DNA from: Verrucomicrobiota bacterium
Lineage (GTDB): Bacteria > Verrucomicrobiota > Verrucomicrobiia > Chthoniobacterales > JAFAMB01
NCBI GenBank assembly: GCA_019236035.1
Contig: JAFAJU010000237.1
Coordinates: forward strand, 1-9,516
DNA: 9,516 nt
Reading direction: 5' to 3'
Part shown: in pieces, positions 1 to 6,400 of the stretch
How positions within the stretch are numbered: position 1 is the first letter of the stretch
Layout: each line of letters opens with the position of its first letter
Translations under genes and position numbers: made by a program
Notes under the pieces: model-generated
Seen by the model: only the letters and a program-made list of their open reading frames with translations
What the model was told of the DNA's origin: nothing
Databases searched by the model: none

Positions 1-711
1 TATATGGCGGAAACCGTACTCTTTTTGCCAAAAGGCATTCGTAACGCCGAAGGACTCGCTTTTGCTCCAGGCACTGACGCGTTGTGGGCCGTAGTCAACG
101 GAACAGACGACATTCGATTTCCATTTCACCGAAGCTGGAAGGGCAGCGGCTCGGATGATTACGGGAAGCGCATTACAAGGTATATCGACGACCATCCTCC
201 GGACACTTTCATCCACGTGAAGTTAGGAGCGGATTACGGGTGGCCATTTGCTGAACCGGATCCGGACAGCCCAAGCGGGTTGGATGACATGCCGCTTGAC
301 CCGAGCTATGAGACCAATCGCGATTGGGGTAAATACCCAGAATCAACGTTCACCCGTAGCGATAAAGGTATCCAAGCGCATTCTGCCCCGCTAGGTATGT
401 CCTTTTTGCAGGAAACAAAATTGCCGGATTGGCTTCGCAACTCGGCTGCGGTCGCGTACCACGGTTCGTGGGACCGAAGCCAAAAGACAGGTTACAAAGT
501 AGTGATCTTCCCATGGACGAGTCAGCAACGACCAGGTAGTCAAGTTGATCTGGTTATCGGCTGGCTCGACGACCGATCCCAACGGGTCTGGGGTCGTCCA
601 GTCGACGTGAAGCCAGCGATTGATGGCAGATCACTCTTTATCTCGGATGACTATAGCGGCACAATTTACCAACTGAGCCCCCGCGGAGCGGTAGCGCTGA
701 CCACGCCGTAA
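1..711 (+). CDS. Sorbosone/glucose dehydrogenase-type beta-propeller, C-terminal part (5'-truncated by window)
   Basis: This resembles PQQ-dependent sugar dehydrogenases of the sorbosone dehydrogenase type, which are periplasmic six-bladed beta-propellers that oxidise aldoses or sorbosone. The frame is already open at base 1 (a Tyr codon before the ATG at 4), so the ATG is probably internal and the N-terminal half lies outside the window. Numbering from that ATG, family-typical blocks are a GLAFAPGT-like blade motif near 17-24, DYGWPF near 77-82, HSAPLGMSF at 126-134, AYHGSWDRS at 151-159 with GYKVV following, VWGRPVDV at 195-202, and a closing ISDDYSGTIYQLSP at 213-226. The His in HSAP and the HGSW block are usual conserved features of this fold. 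The real C-terminus is present (TAA at 709-711). It converges with the next gene across about 80 bases. The substrate cannot be deduced, and cofactor binding is inferred from the family. Confidence 0.85.
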   Translation, partial: YMAETVLFLPKGIRNAEGLAFAPGTDALWAVVNGTDDIRFPFHRSWKGSGSDDYGKRITRYIDDHPPDTFIHVKLGADYGWPFAEPDPDSPSGLDDMPLDPSYETNRDWGKYPESTFTRSDKGIQAHSAPLGMSFLQETKLPDWLRNSAAVAYHGSWDRSQKTGYKVVIFPWTSQQRPGSQVDLVIGWLDDRSQRVWGRPVDVKPAIDGRSLFISDDYSGTIYQLSPRGAVALTTP

Positions 712-791
712 GCGCGACCAGCACTGCTTACACCTGCAGGGACTCAGCCTTGTAAAGTAAGGATATTTGCGCTGAACGGATAGAGATAACG

Positions 792-1061
792 TTAGCCTTT
801 TCGGTGATGGATTTCGAGGATCCACTTCTCACCAGTCTGGACATCTCGGTAGACTTCCTTGTTGTCTTTCTTCTCGATGAGTTGGTATCGGTCGTTGTCT
901 AATGCTCTAACGACGGTATTCACTGTAGGAGGGGCTGGTACCTCTGTGATGACGGTCGTGCGACCACCTGAAACGGCTACGGTATTGCCCAGGCTTGCTA
1001 TGGTTGTGATAAAAAGACCGCAAAGGGCAAGCCCAGCCATGGTTATAAGTCGAGTTTTCAT
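792..1061 (-). CDS. Small exported protein of unknown function (89 aa)
   Basis: I do not recognise this family. The chosen ATG at 1061 gives a protein beginning MKTR, then a hydrophobic stretch at about residues 5-25, which is a classic Sec signal peptide or N-terminal anchor. The mature part is short: a Val/Thr-rich stretch with a PAPPT motif near 48-52, then a charged end containing DRYQLIEKKDNKEVYRDV and EKWILEIHH. A Cys at residue 14 lies in the hydrophobic core but is preceded by Leu, so it is not a good lipobox. An alternative ATG at 1154 would add 31 basic, non-hydrophobic residues and overlap the stop of the upstream gene as ATGA, with a GGGAG about 10 bases upstream. That would mean translational coupling. 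I prefer the inner start because Met-Lys-x-Arg sits exactly before the hydrophobic core, although no Shine-Dalgarno precedes it. It is probably the last gene of a minus-strand group. Confidence 0.6.
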   Translation of the reverse strand: MKTRLITMAGLALCGLFITTIASLGNTVAVSGGRTTVITEVPAPPTVNTVVRALDNDRYQLIEKKDNKEVYRDVQTGEKWILEIHHRKG

Positions 1062-1150
1062 AGCGTAGGATATTGACGAGTTAGGTGAGGCGGATATTCG
1101 GCGACCCGGGACGATTTCTGACTGCGCTCGACCGATGAACACTTTCCGCC

Positions 1151-1681
1151 TCATTCGTTGCTCGCTCCCGTCCCGGTCGTCGCGCTATGGTACTTTGCGA
1201 TCTGATGCTCGTATTTAGCTAATTCGCGCTGATATTCAGCCTGGCCTCTTTTGTAGGCCTCCTCTGAGATCTGATGTTTCTGGTAGAGATTCTCCACGCG
1301 CGCCCTCATTTGTTCCGCTTCCTCGCGTCCCTGCTCCGCTTTCTCACGGACGGATTCCGATGGCGACTCGGCTTCGCGTCCAGAATCGTTCTCGACTACG
1401 TCCGACACTTCTGGAGCCGGCGTCGTGAGGGGTTTCGGCAATTCGTGTCTCTTGGAAGTCGTTAGCCCGGGAGTCGGGCTCACTGGAACCGGATGTTCTG
1501 TTCCGACCATTACGGGCGGCGCTGTTGGGCTCGCTGAGACAATCCCTCGGAGCAGCGCCGCCAGTTCTATTGATCCCACGCTTGTCGAGTGCAGCAACCT
1601 GACCACTGAGAATGTAAGTGCCACCGCTACGACGAAAGTGATGAGGACGCTCAATAGCACGACGTTAAGTGATCTTTTCAT
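1151..1681 (-). CDS. Membrane-anchored protein with Pro-rich linker and charged helical tail, unknown function (176 aa)
   Basis: This is not a family I can name. The N-terminus has Lys-Arg followed by a strong hydrophobic segment at about residues 6-30, fitting a signal anchor. Residues 51-93 are rich in Pro, Thr, Ser and Val, suggesting an extended periplasmic linker. Residues about 100-165 are highly charged (Glu, Arg, Lys, Gln) and should form a long helix or coiled coil. Within it, YQKHQISEEAYKRGQAEY (133-150) loosely recalls SHOCT-type short C-terminal domains, a weak resemblance only. The start is supported by a purine-rich GGAAAG about 4 bases upstream of the ATG. The stop overlaps a possible upstream start of the next gene by four bases (ATGA). 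With that gene and the one at 1868-2539 it forms a minus-strand series of small single-membrane-segment proteins. Confidence 0.65.
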   Translation of the reverse strand: MKRSLNVVLLSVLITFVVAVALTFSVVRLLHSTSVGSIELAALLRGIVSASPTAPPVMVGTEHPVPVSPTPGLTTSKRHELPKPLTTPAPEVSDVVENDSGREAESPSESVREKAEQGREEAEQMRARVENLYQKHQISEEAYKRGQAEYQRELAKYEHQIAKYHSATTGTGASNE

Positions 1682-1732
1682 TTTCTTTCCATCCCTATGA
1701 ATTTCGCACGAAAGAAGTGCTGCGGATCAGCT

Positions 1733-1755
1733 CAAAAATCGCGACTAGGCGTCGC
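1733..1755 (-). terminator. Possible weak intrinsic terminator, minus strand
   Basis: On the minus strand GCGAC (1755-1751) and GTCGC (1745-1741) can form a 5-bp G+C-rich stem with a 5-base loop, followed by GATTTTTG. It lies 113 bases past the stop of the gene at 1868-2539 and before the gene at 1151-1681. If active, it would separate these two transcription units. The stem is short, so this is tentative. Confidence 0.25.
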
Positions 1756-1867
1756 TATCGGGGCTGAGCCCTATTGTGGCATCGGGATAAACCTTACTGT
1801 CTCATCGGACCAAAGCTATACTCTAGGGAGGTTGTGGATATCATGTCGCGGACAGGCGGCTTGACAT

Positions 1868-2539
1868 TCAGCGTGCCGATAACACCGACGTCGTGACTAA
1901 GGAACCCCGCGCTGACTTTTGCGCCAAACTTTGATGCCAGAGCGCTAGCCGCCGCATTTTCGCATGTACGAGTTTACTCCGTTCGGATGATCTGGGTCTT
2001 ATGTTGTGGATCTTAGGTCTGATCACGCGCGCAGAATCTTGCCCGCGTACCGAAGGCTGCCGGCTCGCGTTCGCCTGCGCGACGGGCTGATCGTTCTTGG
2101 GAGTTAGCGTGGGCAGGGAAGCTTGAATCGGTCGCTCGGGGATTTCCATCCAGGCGAAAGGATTTTGCAGCGGAGAAATCACAGCGGAGCCAGGAGCGAC
2201 GTTAATTGCCCGTCCCAGGCGTATTTCACCAGTAGAGCTCTCTGCGCGCAAAGTCGCGACTTTGGAGTGCACACCGGGATTGGCATTCACTAAGGCGGCA
2301 TCGCTAGTTTCCTTATCCTCCTTTGCTTGATCGGTTACCTTTGCGTGCCGCTCTTGCACAGCGAACATCAAAGCCGCCGAAATCAGGGAACTCAGAATGC
2401 CTGTTGCAAGCCATGCCGAATTGCGATCGAATTTACGGTTATAGGGCTGTCCGCCTTGTGGCGGAGGTGCGTCTAGCGCCTTAAACTCCTCGTTGCCCGT
2501 CATCTCCTCTCGAGTTTCGTCATCCAGATTCAGGTCCAT
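1868..2539 (-). CDS. Single-pass membrane protein of unknown function (223 aa)
   Basis: No family is recognised. The protein starts with an acidic cytoplasmic stretch (Asp/Glu-rich, residues 1-22) and a PPPQGGQP segment, then has one hydrophobic segment at about residues 41-61 (SAWLATGILSSLISAALMF). After that comes a long, polar, probably disordered region. The C-terminal third is strongly basic, with repeated Arg, Lys and Ser, and lacks cysteine. The layout (short cytoplasmic tail, one membrane pass, periplasmic tail) is like the two genes downstream, though no sequence similarity is apparent. The ATG at 2539 has no clear ribosome binding site. An inner ATG (residue 13) has a GAGGAG directly against it, too close to be a good site. 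The gene is divergent from the receiver gene across about 300 bases. The open frame, length and membrane segment support coding, but function is unknown. Confidence 0.6.
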   Translation of the reverse strand: MDLNLDDETREEMTGNEEFKALDAPPPQGGQPYNRKFDRNSAWLATGILSSLISAALMFAVQERHAKVTDQAKEDKETSDAALVNANPGVHSKVATLRAESSTGEIRLGRAINVAPGSAVISPLQNPFAWMEIPERPIQASLPTLTPKNDQPVAQANASRQPSVRGQDSARVIRPKIHNIRPRSSERSKLVHAKMRRLALWHQSLAQKSARGSLVTTSVLSAR

Positions 2540-2835
2540 ATCACGAATTCGCAGGACGCCAATGAAACACGGATCCGGCAGCTTAGATATCGGGCGATTC
2601 CCTGAGCCAGCGTGCCGGGTGACGCGGCTGTGGCTGAGCGTGACGGCCTACAACTTGAGCAACCCGTGGCGGCGGCTAGCGCTGCCGCGGAGAATAGAGC
2701 CTGCGAGGGATCGGTTGTTCGAATACAAGTTAGACATTTCTGGGTCCGTCAAAAGACCGATGAGTACGATCAATGCGAACTACAGAAGCTCTTGGATCAT
2801 ATGCGACCCAAGAGCGCAGCCCTGGGCGTAGCCTT
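2540..2835. other. Divergent intergenic region with transposase remnant, no convincing promoter
   Basis: This region separates a minus-strand membrane-protein gene from the plus-strand receiver gene, so promoters for both should lie here. I found no convincing -35/-10 pair in either direction. It holds the IS1380-like fragment at 2619-2699. An alternative ATG at 2773 would extend the receiver by 21 residues. Two overlapping plus-strand open frames here look non-genic, apart from the transposase-like stretch. Confidence 0.5.
2619..2699 (+). pseudogene. Short remnant of an IS1380-family transposase (C-terminal region)
   Basis: Reading from the GTG at 2619, about 27 codons give RLWLSVTAYNLSNPWRRLAL followed by PRRIE. 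From memory this closely matches the conserved C-terminal stretch of IS1380-type DDE transposases, whose consensus is near RLWLSVIAYNLGNLWRRLVL plus PKRIE. The family's usual continuation (NWSLTSLQQRLVKTGG-like) is absent, and no upstream catalytic part of the transposase is visible. The surrounding frame is open only by chance. I read it as a decayed scar of an insertion between the receiver gene and its divergent neighbour. No terminal inverted repeats were identified. The match is from recall, not a search. Confidence 0.6.
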
Positions 2836-3225
2836 ATGTCGCAGAAACCTCTCAGTAATTTCACAATTGTCGTCGTGGAAGATCAGGACGATATGCGAAC
2901 GTCACTAGACATGTTCTTGGGTCATCTGGGTGCAAACGTCGTGGTGGCGAACAACGCGTTTGAAGGCGTCGAGGCAGTCAAGACTAGGCACCCGAACTTG
3001 GTGTTGGCCGACATTAAAATGCCCGGACGGGACGGCTTCGACATGCTGCGGAAAATTCGAGCCCTCGGACGGGCCGCCGGAGGCAGTGTTCCGGTTATCG
3101 CTATGTCCGCTTTAGTCGCGCACGCAAGCGCGCGCATGGTCGAAGCCGGCTTCCAGGCATGCTTGCCGAAACCGTTCACTCCAGACAAGCTAGTGGAGAC
3201 GATTCTGACTGTGCTCCACGGCTAG
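2836..3225 (+). CDS. Single-domain response regulator (CheY-like receiver, 129 aa)
   Basis: This is a complete receiver domain with no output domain. Counting from the ATG at 2836, the key residues are all present: the acidic cluster Glu15-Asp16 in VVVEDQDD, the phospho-acceptor Asp59 in LADIKMPGRDG, Ser91 in AMSA (the usual Ser/Thr switch), and Lys112 before Pro-Phe in LPKPF. It should therefore take phosphate from a histidine kinase or HPt protein and act by protein contact. An ATG at 2773 would add 21 residues (to 150 aa) without receiver character. Neither start has a clear Shine-Dalgarno, and I chose the one nearest the domain. The gene converges with the giant hybrid kinase, and its stop codon lies inside a 12-bp inverted repeat. 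Partnership with that kinase is inferred from adjacency only. Confidence 0.92.
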   Translation: MSQKPLSNFTIVVVEDQDDMRTSLDMFLGHLGANVVVANNAFEGVEAVKTRHPNLVLADIKMPGRDGFDMLRKIRALGRAAGGSVPVIAMSALVAHASARMVEAGFQACLPKPFTPDKLVETILTVLHG

Positions 3226-3299
3226 CCCGCGAAAATCACACGCTGGGACAATCGATGAGACTTCGACGAGCTCAGTCGAGTCGCTCATCGCGGGCTAGC
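3221..3299. repeat. 12-bp perfect inverted repeat with nested hairpin, spanning receiver stop codon
   Basis: GCTAGCCCGCGA at 3221-3232 is perfectly complementary to TCGCGGGCTAGC at 3288-3299. Inside the 55-base spacer, CGATGAG (3253-3259) pairs with CTCATCG (3284-3290), sharing three bases with the outer arm. TCGAC (3263-3267) pairs with GTCGA (3275-3279). The stop codon of the receiver (3223-3225) is inside the left arm. There is no T-run on either side, so it is not a textbook intrinsic terminator. It may act as a bidirectional transcript-end structure between the convergent genes. Confidence 0.7.
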
Positions 3300-3366
3300 T
3301 AGGTAGGCACCGTTTCAGCCCTCGGCAAGGCATCGATCCAGTCTAGCTTTAGGTTTTCTCTGAGTT

Positions 3367-3408
3367 TCGATCAGCTTCTCCGCGCTGTTTGTTTAATAAG
3401 CTGATCGA
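3367..3408. repeat. 11-bp perfect inverted repeat spanning the kinase stop codon
   Basis: TCGATCAGCTT (3367-3377) is perfectly complementary to AAGCTGATCGA (3398-3408), with a 20-base loop. The kinase stop codon (3371-3373, minus strand) is in one arm and the other arm lies within its last codons. On the minus strand the stem is followed by AACTCAGAG, not a U-tract. It may protect the mRNA 3' end or aid termination. Confidence 0.6.
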
Positions 3409-6400
3409 TTGCGGTCTGAAGTTGCTGAGGCGACACCGGCTTTATGAGATGAACCTGGAACCCGGCGGCACGGCTGCGTTCGATATCTTCCGGCCTTCCA
3501 TACCCGCTGAGAGCGATGCCTGGCAGGTCGCGCCCCTTTTCCCGCAACTGCCGCATAAGATCCTCTCCGCTGCCGTCCGGCAATCCGATGTCGCTGACCA
3601 ACAGATCACACTCTTCCTGCGCGGCCGCCTGCAGAGCTGCTCCAACGCTGTCTGCGGTGGTCACGTGATAGCCGCTTGCCTGGAGGAACAATTGCATCGG
3701 GCCTACGCTATCGACGTGGTCGTCAACCAGTAGAATTCGCGGACGAGTCGCGACATCTTGTGTCGCATCAATCGTGGATGACTTGGTTTCTGTTTTAGCA
3801 GAGGATGAATCGGCAGAACCTGGAACTACGTTCGGGAGCTCGATAACAAACGTTGTGCCACGATTCGGGCCTGCGCTGGACGCGAAGATCCGACCTTCGT
3901 GCAGTTCGACGATCGCTTTAGAAATCGTTAACCCCAGCCCCAGGCCGCCGGAGCCGGCGGCGCCACCTTGCTCAAATGCGTCGAAGATTCTCGGAAGAAC
4001 GCCCGACGCGATTCCAATTCCGCTGTCAATAACCTCCAGCCGGAACCAACTGCGCTGTGGATTGCTCGAATGCAACTGGAGTTGACCACCCGGCGGCGTG
4101 AACTTGACGGCATTCTTAATCAGATTCCAGAAGACCTGCTGCAGGCGCGCGGCGTCCGCTCGAACATGGTGTCCGATCGCGTCAAGATTAACCTGGACGC
4201 TCAGGTTCTTAGCGGAGATGTCGTTCGAACAGATTCCAAGGACGGAATGCACTAACTCATGAGCGTCGGCAGTTTCGAACGTTAAGCTTAACTTTCCTTG
4301 GCTGATTCGGGTAACATCCAGCAAGTCGTCAATCAATCGTGCCTCCAACCCGGCGTTACGCGCAATGACGTTTAGCTTTTCGCGGATGTCATCGGGTACC
4401 GTTGGAGCCTGGCCCAACATCGAAGATAAAAAAAGGATCGGCGTCAAAGGCGTACGCAACTCGTGACTGAGCGTCGCAAGAAAGCGATCTTTTGCTTTGT
4501 TTGCCGCTTCGGCCTCTGCTCGAGCGGTTTGTTCACGGAGCAACTGTGCCTGTGTTTCGGCCTTTTCCTCGAGTTCAAGATTGGTTTTCTGCAGCTCGAG
4601 CTGACGACTTTGTAGTTCGTTGGTCAGCGACTGCGATTGCTTGAGCAGATCTTCGGTCAGTAAGTTCGCCTCGATGGTGTTTAAAACGATGCCGATACTC
4701 TCGGTCAGTTGGTCCAAAAAGGTCTGGTGGGTGGAGTTGAAACGTTGAAAACTAGCTAACTCGATTACGGCCTTTACTTGATTTTCAAAGACTACCGGCA
4801 GGATAATGATGTTCGCCGCCGGCGCCTCGCCAAGTCCTGAAGAGATGGTGATGTAATTGGCAGGTACGTCGGCCAATAGAATCCGCCGCTTGTCGAGAAC
4901 TGCTTGTCCAATCAGGTCTTCGCCAGGCCGAAATTCGGCAGACCCATCTGTCCGCCCGCGATGGGCATAGCCGGCGAGCAGTTTTATCTTCACGTCACCC
5001 TCGGCGGTCTCGCTGGCTGCGTCACGTCGTACGAGGTAGAACGCCCCTTGTTGAGCCCCGACCACGGAAGCGAGCTCGGAGAGAGTCATCCGACCGACTG
5101 CCATGAGGTCGCGCTGGCCCTGAAGCATGCGCGCAAAATTCGCGAGATTCGTCTTGAGCCAGTCTTGTTCACTGTTCTTCAAGGTGGTGTCTCGAAGATT
5201 GCGGATCATCTCGTTGATCGTGTCCTTGAGCCGCGCCACTTCGCCTTGGGCCTCGACCGTGATCGAGCGGGTAAGATCTCCTTTGGTCACAGCGGTTGCC
5301 ACCTCTGAGATCGCTCGCAACTGCGTCGTCAGTGTCGCGGCGAGTCGGTTGACGTTGCTGTTGAGATCTTGCCAAGTGCCGGCGGCTCCTGGCACATGCG
5401 ACTGGCCACCGAGCTTGCCTTCTGTGCCGACTTCGTGAGCGACGGTCGTGAGCTGCTCGGCGAATGTCGCCAAAGTGTCGATCATGTTGTTGATCGTATC
5501 GGCGAGTTGCGCTATTTCGCCTTTGGCCTCAACGAAAAGCTTGCGTTTGAGATCACCCTGGGCCACGGCCGTAACCACCTTAGCGATGCCACGAACCTGA
5601 TTTGTCAAGTTGCTCGCCATTAGATTGACGCTGTCAGTCAAATCCTTCCACGTCCCGGAAACACCGCGCACATTCGCCTGGCCGGCGAGGCGCCCTTCGC
5701 TGCCGACCTCGCGGGCGACTCTGGTGACCTCCGAAGCGAAAGAGCCGAGTTGATCCACCATCGTGTTGATGGTGTTCTTGAGCTCGAGGATTTCTCCGCG
5801 GACGTCGACGGTAATCTTGTGTGCGAGATCGCCCTTGGCCACCGCCGTGGTGACCTCGGCAATATTGCGCACCTGAGCCGTCAAGTTGCTGGCCATAAAA
5901 TTCACGTTATCCGTCAAGTCTTTCCATGTACCAGCGACGCCCCGTACTTGGGCCTGGCCGCCAAGCTTTCCCTCCGTACCCACCTCACGCGCCACGCGTG
6001 TCACCTCCGAAGCAAAAGAGCTCAGCTGATCCACCATGGTATTGACGGTATTCTTCAGCTCAAGAATCTCGCCCTTTACATCGACGGCGATCTTCTTCGA
6101 GAGATCTCCCTTAGCCACCGCTGTGGTCACTTCGGCAATGTTACGGACTTGGGCCGTCAAATTCCCGGCCATCGAGTTGACGCTGTCTGTCAGATCTTTC
6201 CAAGTGCCGGCGACACCGCGAACGTCTGCCTGGCCGCCTAATTTGCCTTCGGTGCCCACTTCGCGCGCGACCCGGGTAACTTCAGAAGCAAAAGAGCTAA
6301 GCTGGTCGACCATCGTGTTAATGGTTTCCTTCAACTCCAGAATTTCCCCGCGTACGTCGACGGCGATTTTTTTGGAGAGATCGCCCTTTGCTACCGCCGT

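Noticed and set aside
1761..1771. Palindrome GGGCTGAGCCC as a terminator or operator
   Set aside because: The one-base centre leaves no workable hairpin loop and there is no T-run beside it.
2612..2908. Plus-strand 98-residue open frame overlapping the receiver start
   Set aside because: It is an Ala-rich shift of the transposase remnant followed by out-of-frame receiver sequence; no domain character.
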